A program made the translations under genes and the position numbers. Below, in pieces: positions 15,862 through 22,103 of a DNA stretch of 22,103 nt (the first letter of the stretch is position 1; every line of letters starts with the position of its first letter). The DNA lies in assembly GCA_900557555.1 (NCBI GenBank), contig USTH01000024.1, forward strand, positions 1 to 22,103. Reading direction: 5' to 3'. The notes beneath the pieces are model-generated. The model was given only the letters and a program-made list of their open reading frames with translations, was not told the origin of the DNA and did not search any database. This DNA is from an uncultured Prevotellaceae bacterium (lineage in GTDB: Bacteria; Bacteroidota; Bacteroidia; Bacteroidales; Bacteroidaceae).

Positions 15862-16064
15862 TTGGTTCTCCACTCCCTGGTTACAGAGAGACGTGGAGCT
15901 AAGATGGGAATGCAGTGTAAGTCTGCAACTATACCCGTAGCTGTGAGTTCCTTTTTTGGTACAGCCAACAGTGTCACTGGATAAACAAGTTCTTGCGAAA
16001 CAAGATTTTGTTGATGTTTGGGAAGACCGCGCTGTTACAAGGACAAAGTCAGAAGACCTGCCAA
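15862..16064 (+). promoter_or_regulatory. Cobalamin riboswitch
   Basis: Core elements appear in order: a leading stem arm (ggttctccact ... gtggagct); the GGGAATGCAGTG block at 15907-15918; GTAAGTCTGCAACTATACCC (15917-15936 region); GTAGCTGTGA; a CAGTGTCACTGG hairpin at 15968-15979; GGGAAGACCG at 16020-16029; and the B12 box AGTCAGAAGACCTGCC at 16047-16062, one base from the usual AGTCAGGAGACCTGCC. It lies directly upstream of a TonB-dependent receptor gene. This class normally represses B12 uptake genes when cobalamin is plentiful. Confidence 0.95.
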
Positions 16065-16084
16065 GTTTGTGTATTAATCATCAG

Positions 16085-16106
16085 ATGCCCACGGGATTAT
16101 GGGCGT
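16085..16106 (+). promoter_or_regulatory. Expression-platform hairpin behind the riboswitch
   Basis: ATGCCCA (16085-16091) pairs with TGGGCGT (16100-16106), a 7-bp stem with one G-T pair and the loop cgggatta. It lies between the B12 box and the receptor start and is followed by only TTGAAAAAC, so it is not a clear terminator. It may form part of a switch that hides or frees the translation start. Confidence 0.45.
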
Positions 16107-16148
16107 TGAAAAACACCAGAATGAATGTTGCATGGTAGTAGAAAGAGC

Positions 16149-18044
16149 ATGAGGCTCTGTCTATTTCTCTTTACGGTCATCAGCATGGTCTTTAAAAACT
16201 CTGGTATGTGTGCGCAAGGCACACGTTCCGGCATTGACTCGACGCATATTATTGAAGGCGTGGTCGTGAAAGGCAAGCAGGAGACGATGCCGCGGCAGAT
16301 TATTTCGCAAAAGCAAATCGCTGCCCTCCCATCTAATTCCGTGGCAGATGCTTTGAAATACTTGGCTGGGGTGCAGATTAAAGACTACGGAGGCTTGGGC
16401 GGACAGAAGACCGTCAATGTGCGCTCGTTGGGCTCGCAGCATGTAGGGGTGTATCTTGACGGTGTTAGGATAACCAATGTGCAGAACGGCACTGTAGACC
16501 TTGGCAAATTTTCGCTGTCTACATTGGAAAGCGTGTCGCTCTTTAACGCCAACAAGACCGAAATGCTGATGACGGCAACGGAATATGCTTCGGCCTCAAC
16601 GGTTTACCTTAAAACCCGCAGACCAGATACAACAGATGTTGTCGTTTCGTATCAAAACGGCTCGTTTGGTACAAACAAGGCTGCGGCGACACTGAGCTAC
16701 AAGAATTGGGGCTTCATTGATGCGGCCTATACGCATACAAAGGGTAATTATCCGTTCAGCTATCACACACAGTACGAAGACACAGTCGGAACACGGCGCA
16801 ATTCGGATATAACAATGTTCCGCATAGAGAGTTGCGCCTTCTGGAAATGTTTGCAATGGCACACTTATTATTTTAACTCTGTGCGAGGATTGCCGGGAGG
16901 TGTTGTGAGGCGGCTCTCCGACACTTATACAGATGTTGGCCGAGAGTGGGATCGTAATTTCTTTTCACAAATCACCTGTCAAGACCGCTTTGGGGCTTTT
17001 GGGGTGAGGGGAATATTGAAGTACACAAACGATTTTCTCCACTATCGCTCAGACTATCCCGAAAATATTTCGGTACACGCCAACAACAGATACCATCAGC
17101 AGGACATCTATGGGGCATTGGCTGGCTCATATAACCTGAGAGACTTCGGTGTGTCTGCTTCTGCCGACCTGCGCTGGTCAGACTTGACTACCGATGTGCG
17201 TAAATTCAGGTATGTGTATCGCATTGACAATAAGATGTCGTTGTCGGCCTTTTATAGCCACAATGGCGTGAACCTGAACCTTAGCGGGTTGTATACAGAC
17301 ATCAAGGACCATACCAGCGGTCACAGCAAGCCACTCAAAAGGTTAACGTGGAACGCCCTCGCTTCTTACACCCAGGGGTGCTGGACTCTGAGAACATTTT
17401 ACAAGAGCGTGTTCAGAGCACCGACACTCAATGATTTATATTATACTCTTGTGGGGAATCGCAATCTAAAGCCCGAGTACACAAGGCAGTTTGATGTGGG
17501 AGCAGTATACAAGAACAAGTGGTTTGACATACAGGCCGACTGGTACTACAATCACGTGGAAGACCGCATTGTCTGCCTGCCTTTGAAAGGGTCTTATCAG
17601 TGGACAATGCTCAACTACGGATATACCAGATGTCTTGGGGTGGACGTAACGGTAAATGCTCATTACAAGGCTCATTCACTGCTGCTCACCACAACATTTC
17701 AGGATGACCGCAATCGTACGGACCGCAACGAAGACGCATATGACGACTACATTGCCTACAGCCCCCGATGGTCTGCCACAGCAGTCTACACCTTTTGCTG
17801 GAAAGACTGGCAGGCGTCGCTCAGCCACATGTTTGTTGACAAGCGGTATTGGACTACGGAAAATGCCATAGAAGACCCGTTGTCAGCCTATAATTGTACA
17901 GACGTAAAGGCCGGTTACAGCTTCTTGAAGCACTATACGGTTGAAGCGGAGTGCCAAAATATCTTTGATAAACGTTATGAGATGATACAGCGGTGGCCTA
18001 TGCCCGGCCGACGGTATGCGGTGACGTTTAAATATAAACTATAG
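16149..18044 (+). CDS. btuB: TonB-dependent outer-membrane receptor for cobalamin (BtuB type), 631 aa
   Basis: This protein takes up cobalamin or related corrinoids across the outer membrane using TonB energy. I chose the ATG at 16149, which gives the signal peptide MRLCLFLFTVISMVFKNSGM ending at CAQ and has a GAAAGAG leader; 16125 (eight residues longer) is possible. After the signal peptide comes a TonB-box-like IIEGVVVKG, then a plug domain (about 45-150: LPSNSVADALKYLAGVQIKD, VNVRSLGSQHVGVYLDGVRI). A barrel follows to the C-terminus, with FRAPTLNDLYY, NRNLKPEYTRQFDVG and NIFDKRYEMIQRWPMPGR motifs and the last strand YAVTFKYKL. It has no N-terminal carboxypeptidase-regulatory domain, unlike SusC-type receptors, fitting BtuB. 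First gene behind the cobalamin riboswitch; the next gene starts 21 bases later. Confidence 0.93.
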   Translation: MRLCLFLFTVISMVFKNSGMCAQGTRSGIDSTHIIEGVVVKGKQETMPRQIISQKQIAALPSNSVADALKYLAGVQIKDYGGLGGQKTVNVRSLGSQHVGVYLDGVRITNVQNGTVDLGKFSLSTLESVSLFNANKTEMLMTATEYASASTVYLKTRRPDTTDVVVSYQNGSFGTNKAAATLSYKNWGFIDAAYTHTKGNYPFSYHTQYEDTVGTRRNSDITMFRIESCAFWKCLQWHTYYFNSVRGLPGGVVRRLSDTYTDVGREWDRNFFSQITCQDRFGAFGVRGILKYTNDFLHYRSDYPENISVHANNRYHQQDIYGALAGSYNLRDFGVSASADLRWSDLTTDVRKFRYVYRIDNKMSLSAFYSHNGVNLNLSGLYTDIKDHTSGHSKPLKRLTWNALASYTQGCWTLRTFYKSVFRAPTLNDLYYTLVGNRNLKPEYTRQFDVGAVYKNKWFDIQADWYYNHVEDRIVCLPLKGSYQWTMLNYGYTRCLGVDVTVNAHYKAHSLLLTTTFQDDRNRTDRNEDAYDDYIAYSPRWSATAVYTFCWKDWQASLSHMFVDKRYWTTENAIEDPLSAYNCTDVKAGYSFLKHYTVEAECQNIFDKRYEMIQRWPMPGRRYAVTFKYKL

Positions 18045-18065
18045 TCTGGCAGATAATTGTAGACA

Positions 18066-19376
18066 ATGAAGAACAGAATTATAATCATAGCATTAGTTTG
18101 CCTGATGGTCTATCTGAATATGACGGCAGTCAAGGCACAAGAAGTTGTTGCGACATCTTTCGTAAAGGAAGATGTCAATCAGGACGGGGTTGTTAATACG
18201 GCTGACGTGGTAGCAATATATAACTACATTGCTTCGGGAGAGTTGTCGGGCATTGGAGGGGATGTTGCCGATGTCAATCAGGATGGGACGGTCAATGCGG
18301 CAGACATTGCTGCGTTGTATAACAAGATTGCGTCTCCTACGCTTGCATACGAAAATCTTATTGTATGCAATGAGGGCAACTGGCAGTCTGACAATGGGCA
18401 GCTGTCGTTCTACAATGGAGCAACAGGAGAAGTGACAAACAAATGGTTCCGTACCGTCAACGGCATAAAATTGGGTGACACTCCAAATGACATCCTTCAG
18501 GTGAACGATACGCTGATAGTTATAGCTGTCAACTGGTCGAACATCATACAGTATATTCGCCCAGACGGCACCGCCTGTGGTGCAACGGAGAATGTGCCAA
18601 ACAACCGCCGCATGTGCAGTGATGGCAAGTACCTCTATGTAACATCCTATGCTCACAAATGTGGCAACACCACTTTCACAAAAGGCTATGTGGCAAAGAT
18701 AGACCTGCAGACGAAGGAGGTGACTGCCACCTGCGAAGTGGGGTGGGAACCCGAAGGCATACGTCTTTACAATGGCAAGTTGTTCGTTGCCAACACTGGG
18801 GGGTATGCCTTCAGTGAGAAACATGATTATGAAACTACAGTGTCGGTCATCGACAGCAAGACTATGACCGTGCTTCGCAACATAGACACTGGATGCATAA
18901 ACCTCTACGGCGAAGTTTCGCAAGCCGGACGGTATCTGTGCATCAATTCATGCGGAGATTATTATGATGTTGAACCTGCAACTGTGATACTTGATTGTGA
19001 GGATTATACGTTCAAGGTGTTTAACTTTCCGTGTACATATAATACTACGGACGGAGAACTGTTCTATACCGTCGGGTCAAGGTATTCCTACTATACTGGC
19101 GAATACAAGTATTTCATCAATACCATCGACCCTAAAACGTTAAGTGTCACCAAAGGCATATACACCGAAGCGATTACAAGTAAAATCGAGAGCCTCATTT
19201 CGCCTTATGAACTGTATATATCTCCGTATAGCGGAAATATCTATTTTACCGATGCCAAAAGCTACGCTACTGCGGGTTACCTCTATGGCTACTCGAAAGC
19301 AGGTGAGGAGTTGTTTAAACCGAAGAAAGTCTATATCAACCCCGCGCACATGCTTGCTTTGCCCGTATATAAATAA
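18066..19376 (+). CDS. BtuG-like beta-propeller with N-terminal dockerin pair, 436 aa
   Basis: A signal peptide (MKNRIIIIALVCLMVYLNMT then AVKA) is cleaved near residue 24. Two dockerin/EF-type calcium loops follow: D36-x-N38-x-D40-G-x-x-N44-x-x-D47 and D69-x-N71-x-D73-G-x-x-N77-x-x-D80. Residues about 95-436 form a YncE/DUF5074-like propeller with blades such as LIVCNEGNWQSDNGQLSFYN, PEGIRLYNGKLFVANTGG, TVSVIDSKTMTVLRNIDTG and GNIYFTDAKSYATAGYLYGY. In Bacteroides, a propeller at this operon position (BtuG) is a surface lipoprotein that binds cobalamin and lids BtuB. By position and fold this is its counterpart. It has no lipobox, so anchoring must differ, perhaps through the dockerin. Sure of dockerin and secretion; the BtuG role is inferred. 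Confidence 0.85.
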   Translation: MKNRIIIIALVCLMVYLNMTAVKAQEVVATSFVKEDVNQDGVVNTADVVAIYNYIASGELSGIGGDVADVNQDGTVNAADIAALYNKIASPTLAYENLIVCNEGNWQSDNGQLSFYNGATGEVTNKWFRTVNGIKLGDTPNDILQVNDTLIVIAVNWSNIIQYIRPDGTACGATENVPNNRRMCSDGKYLYVTSYAHKCGNTTFTKGYVAKIDLQTKEVTATCEVGWEPEGIRLYNGKLFVANTGGYAFSEKHDYETTVSVIDSKTMTVLRNIDTGCINLYGEVSQAGRYLCINSCGDYYDVEPATVILDCEDYTFKVFNFPCTYNTTDGELFYTVGSRYSYYTGEYKYFINTIDPKTLSVTKGIYTEAITSKIESLISPYELYISPYSGNIYFTDAKSYATAGYLYGYSKAGEELFKPKKVYINPAHMLALPVYK

Positions 19377-19392
19377 CAAGAAATTAAAACCT

Positions 19393-20505
19393 ATGTCGAA
19401 CATGAAGAAATTGCTATTGCCATTAATGGTTTTTATGACAGGAAGTCTGTTGGCACAGACACAGCAGGTTACCGTCGTAGAACTTCATCCCGCACCTGGA
19501 CAGTTCGTGAACACGCTGCCCGAGGCCGATGAGGAAACAACACATGAGGAAATCTGTCAAAGGGCAACCGAAAGCCTAATGAATAACGAACTGATTCATA
19601 TAGGTGCTTACGGTGGCTACATAACCGTAAAGTTTGACCACCCAGTGCAGAACAAACCTGGGTCTGACCTGCGCATATTGGGTAACGGCTTCTATGCAAA
19701 TGCCGACCCTGTGTATGGTAGCGAAACGATAGGCGGCAGCTTTGAACCTGGCATTGTTTACGTTGGGGTCGGGGACAGTCCCGAGGCTTGCGAGTGGTAT
19801 GAACTGGCAGGGTCGGAGTATTATACCACGGAGATACACGACTTTTCTATTACATACTACAAACCGACCGCAGAAACGGGTGAACACAATCTGCCGTTCT
19901 CTACATTTGATAATTACCTTCGATGGAAAGCTACATGGACAGAACGTGATGGTACAAAATGCGACTCCACAGGCTATCACATGAAAAACTCTTTCCATCG
20001 ACAAACCTATTGGCCGTTGTGGGAGAATGCTGACTCTCTGACATTTATTGGTGGCAAACTGCCGAACAATGCCATTGATCAGTCGGGCAAAGGTAGTTAT
20101 TGGGTTCTCTATCGGTATGCAAAAGATGCTTATGGTTATGTTGATGCCTCGCTCAATACAGACATATATTCTACCTTTGATATAGACTGGGCTGTGGATA
20201 AAAACGGAAACCATGTTGATCTTAAGGAAGTGAACTATATTAAAGTGGTAAGTGCCTTGTTCCAGTATTGTGGGTGGCTTGGTGAAACTTCTACTGAAGT
20301 TGCAGGCTTCGTAGACCTGCATTTGATAGACGGCTATGATGACAATCCGATATTCATCACAGAGCGAGAAAACCCATCTGGACTATCACCTTATATACAT
20401 AATAAGTATAGCCCAGAGACATACTATGACCTCTACGGTCGCAAGGTTGACCAACCCAGACAAGGACTATATATAAAGAATGGGAAAAAAGTCTATGTTA
20501 AATAA
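19393..20505 (+). CDS. Secreted cell-surface protein of the B12 locus, function unknown
   Basis: The start is ATG 19393 (MSNMKKLLLPLMVFMTGSLL, cleavage after LLAQ); ATG 19402 is equally possible. It lies 16 bases behind the propeller gene. The mature protein (residues about 25-335) has HPAPGQFVNTLPEAD, IGAYGGYITVKFDHPVQN, GSDLRILGNGFYA, EPGIVYVGVGDSPEACEWYE and ELAGSEYY, the pattern of a secreted Bacteroidetes protein class usually annotated only as 'cell surface protein' and often seen next to DUF4465 and propeller genes. An all-beta fold is likely. The C-terminus is a tail: YYDLYGRKV...GLYIKNGKKVYVK. By context it probably helps capture corrinoids or assembles the surface complex; this is inference. 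Confidence 0.82.
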   Translation: MSNMKKLLLPLMVFMTGSLLAQTQQVTVVELHPAPGQFVNTLPEADEETTHEEICQRATESLMNNELIHIGAYGGYITVKFDHPVQNKPGSDLRILGNGFYANADPVYGSETIGGSFEPGIVYVGVGDSPEACEWYELAGSEYYTTEIHDFSITYYKPTAETGEHNLPFSTFDNYLRWKATWTERDGTKCDSTGYHMKNSFHRQTYWPLWENADSLTFIGGKLPNNAIDQSGKGSYWVLYRYAKDAYGYVDASLNTDIYSTFDIDWAVDKNGNHVDLKEVNYIKVVSALFQYCGWLGETSTEVAGFVDLHLIDGYDDNPIFITERENPSGLSPYIHNKYSPETYYDLYGRKVDQPRQGLYIKNGKKVYVK

Positions 20506-20533
20506 AATCATTTACATTTAAAATTTATTTGTC

Positions 20534-21541
20534 ATGAAAAAAATCTTTACTCTTGTTTCATTTTGCCTTGCCGTCATGGCAAGCAGCGCACAGTCAGTCG
20601 TGGACTATGAAATCCGTACCCTGACGTTCGAAGATGCTGACTATGTCAGTGACGAATCCAATTTCGCGGGAGGCAACGACTGGTCTTCGCTCATCGATTC
20701 CCCCCAATATGGTGGTACAATGCTCTATGGCGAAGGCGGTGCTGGCGTGAATAATATCGATGATGCCTACAAATGGACAGACAAAAACAATACCTGGCTC
20801 TCTAATGTGTTGTCGGAAGGTTATGGCTCATGGTGTTATTGGAGTGGCGGCCATGCCATCTCGAACTACTGCTCTGCTGATATCGAAACTTATGGAGGCT
20901 TCCAGGCTCAGCTGACAGTCTACAAGAAAAACGATGAACACCCAGATTCTCTCTTCCGTGTAGGCGGTGGTCATAACGGTTCCAACAACTTTGCTGTCCA
21001 TTTTGGATATGCAGACAACTCTGGCTTTGGACTTGGCGAAGATGCATTGCCTACACTGACTTTTGCCGACAACGTGGCACGTGTCATCGACCACATGTAT
21101 GTGAACAACACTACTTATGCTCTCAACTGTTACATGAACGGTAACGGGCTTACTGCTAAAATAGGTCCAGATGACTGGGTTGCCATTGTGTTCACGGGCT
21201 ATGTGGAGAGTGAAAAATCTGGTGAAGTTAAGTTCTTCCTTTGCAACGGTCCAGATAACATCATAACAGACTGGACAAAGGTAGACCTCTCAACACTTGG
21301 TAAGATTACCAAGCTTGTCATTAATATTACGGGTTCAAGTGACAACGGCTACGGTTTCTCGCAGCCAGCATATTTTGCCTATGACGATGTGGCTGTCCGC
21401 TTTGAGAAGGCAACAAGTGTAGATGGTGTAAACGCCCAGACTGTTGAACGTGATGTATACTATGATTTGCAAGGCCGCCGTGTAGAAAACCCGACTCGAG
21501 GTGTTTATATCCACAACGGAAAGAAAGTATTTTTCAAGTAA
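20534..21541 (+). CDS. DUF4465 secreted protein (BtuH-like), 335 aa
   Basis: A signal peptide MKKIFTLVSFCLAVMASSAQ is followed by a DUF4465-type domain over about residues 25-290: RTLTFEDADYVSDES, GSWCYWSGGHAISNYC, FAVHFGYADNSGFGLGEDAL, VNNTTYALNCYMNG, DWVAIVFTGYVESEKSGEVK, and TDWTKVDLSTLGKITKLVIN...YGFSQPAYFAYDDV. Proteins of this kind in gut Bacteroidetes include BtuH, surface cobalamin binders encoded with BtuB and BtuG. Here it is the last gene of the riboswitch-controlled operon, 28 bases behind its neighbour, so the same role is likely. There is no lipobox cysteine. The C-terminal tail (YYDLQGRRV...GVYIHNGKKVFFK) closely matches that of the preceding protein. Corrinoid binding is inferred, not seen. 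Confidence 0.85.
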   Translation: MKKIFTLVSFCLAVMASSAQSVVDYEIRTLTFEDADYVSDESNFAGGNDWSSLIDSPQYGGTMLYGEGGAGVNNIDDAYKWTDKNNTWLSNVLSEGYGSWCYWSGGHAISNYCSADIETYGGFQAQLTVYKKNDEHPDSLFRVGGGHNGSNNFAVHFGYADNSGFGLGEDALPTLTFADNVARVIDHMYVNNTTYALNCYMNGNGLTAKIGPDDWVAIVFTGYVESEKSGEVKFFLCNGPDNIITDWTKVDLSTLGKITKLVINITGSSDNGYGFSQPAYFAYDDVAVRFEKATSVDGVNAQTVERDVYYDLQGRRVENPTRGVYIHNGKKVFFK

Positions 21542-21599
21542 TCGAAACAAAGTATCTTTTGTTTAATAAGTTATTCTTTTTTTTATCCATGTATTAATC

Positions 21600-21626
21600 G
21601 TGAAATAACTATTGCCATTATTTCAC
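21600..21626 (+). other. AT-rich perfect hairpin in the operon 3' region
   Basis: GTGAAATAA (21600-21608) and TTATTTCAC (21618-21626) pair perfectly over 9 bp around ctattgcca. It sits six bases before the main terminator and has no U-tract. It may stabilise the 3' end or be incidental. Confidence 0.35.
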
Positions 21627-21631
21627 AAATC

Positions 21632-21670
21632 AAGTCCGAAGAGGCGTTGCTAACCTCTCGGACTTTTTTT
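21632..21670 (+). terminator. Rho-independent terminator of the B12 operon
   Basis: AAGTCCGAAGAGG pairs with CCTCTCGGACTT (one bulged A) around a cgttgctaa loop, followed by a T-tract to 21670. It lies about 90 bases after the stop of the last gene and directly abuts the right copy of the repeat element. Confidence 0.9.
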
Positions 21671-21860
21671 AACCCAATTCGGGTTGTTAGGACTTATTGT
21701 ATTTTGATTTTTTAGGAGAGCAGATGTTGTTTGTCGTTTTAGAGAATCATAGCGGGCTATTTTGAGTTAAAAACAAACTTCAGGTACCTTATAAAAACAA
21801 AAGGCAATAAGAAGCAACAAAAGAGATGTCATTTACGACCTAATGACCGTTTTGGGCTTA
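21671..21860 (+). repeat. Roughly 190-bp intergenic repeat element (right copy)
   Basis: This is the reverse complement of 1821-2009 with scattered differences. Shared blocks include GTCGTAAATGACATCT, TTCTTATTGCCTTTTG, CTCAAAATAGCCCGCTAT and AATAAGTCCTAAC (read in the left copy's + direction). The ends are AACCCAATTCGGGTTGTTAGG-like and CCTAATGACCGTTTTGGGCTT-like. The internal inverted pair is less perfect than in the left copy. It has no coding content. Confidence 0.75.
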
Positions 21861-22058
21861 TTAACGACGCACCGTTGTCGTGTTTCTTCCTGTATCCGTA
21901 CTTTGTGACATTTGAAAATGAATTTTTCTTTCCTTTCGTTATTTTTTCCTTTGTACTTTGTATTTTTCTTTTTCCTTGGTATGTGGTATGTTTCTGCGAA
22001 TTGTGGTTTTCAAAAGTTGTGTGTTTTTCATTTTTCTAAAATTTTTTTCGGTTTTTCC

Positions 22059-22089
22059 TTGGCCATTTCGGATAAAGGCCTTACTTTTG
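22059..22089 (+). promoter_or_regulatory. Promoter for a gene beyond the right edge
   Basis: TTGG at 22059-22062 and TACTTTTG at 22082-22089 are separated by exactly 19 bases, a good Bacteroidetes housekeeping promoter. Transcription would begin around 22096 and head out of the window. The stretch 21861-22058 is AT-rich with T-runs and I see no gene or RNA in it. Confidence 0.65.
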
Positions 22090-22103
22090 CACTCGCTTTC
22101 AGG

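Noticed and set aside
15748..16138. Short plus-strand open frames between the 184-aa gene and btuB
   Set aside because: They overlap the terminator, promoter and cobalamin riboswitch, which explain the sequence fully.
18093..18923. Minus-strand open frame (276 codons) opposite the propeller gene
   Set aside because: The sense strand encodes clear dockerin repeats and a signal peptide in an operon; the antisense translation has no family features.
1821..21860. Composite transposon or genomic island bounded by the two inverted elements
   Set aside because: No transposase, integrase or target duplication is visible, and the enclosed genes include ordinary housekeeping types (nif3-like, zinc ribbon, aguAB) with no change in base composition that I can see.

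Overview
The window looks like chromosome from a gut-type Bacteroidales bacterium, most likely Prevotella or a near relative. The evidence is the TAnnTTTG-type -7 boxes, weak Shine-Dalgarno signals with A-rich leaders, large modular secreted proteins with BspA-type repeats, recurring C-terminal tails of the YDLxGRxV...GxYIxNGKKV type, and a Bacteroidetes-style surface vitamin B12 capture locus. I see no tRNA, rRNA, CRISPR array, transposase or phage gene.

The window splits into two divergent halves around 13247-13506. Everything to the left is on the minus strand. Reading away from the divide: agmatine deiminase (aguA) and N-carbamoylputrescine amidohydrolase (aguB), which together convert agmatine to putrescine; a secreted M60-family metallopeptidase with HELGH...E and N-terminal carbohydrate-binding-like modules, closed by a strong terminator; a giant (about 1754 aa) secreted protein with a BspA-type leucine-rich N-terminus and five repeated 'xLTxGxYxI' modules; a 60-aa peptide behind a perfect hairpin, then a terminator; a repeat element; and a further modular secreted protein. 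The last gene is split into two overlapping reading frames at an A7 tract and runs off the left edge.

On the plus strand, nif3-like, a coiled-coil/C4 zinc-ribbon gene and a small secreted protein form a compact three-gene unit closed by a strong terminator at 15768-15811. A promoter and a clear cobalamin riboswitch follow. They control a four-gene operon: a BtuB-type TonB-dependent receptor, a BtuG-like beta-propeller carrying an N-terminal dockerin pair, a secreted protein of unknown function, and a DUF4465 (BtuH-like) protein. The operon ends at a terminator at 21632-21670. The last 240 bases are noncoding and end in a good promoter for a gene outside the window.

The strongest points of interest are: (1) a BtuG-like protein that has an ordinary signal peptide and a dockerin instead of a lipoprotein anchor, which suggests a different way of holding the B12-binding complex at the surface; (2) the A_AAA_AAA slippery heptamer directly before a stop codon, joining two halves of what reads as one modular protein; (3) two copies of a roughly 190-bp element with terminal inverted repeats, each placed just behind an operon terminator and in the same orientation to it; and (4) a perfect 57-bp direct repeat carrying promoter boxes in the aguA/nif3 divergent region.
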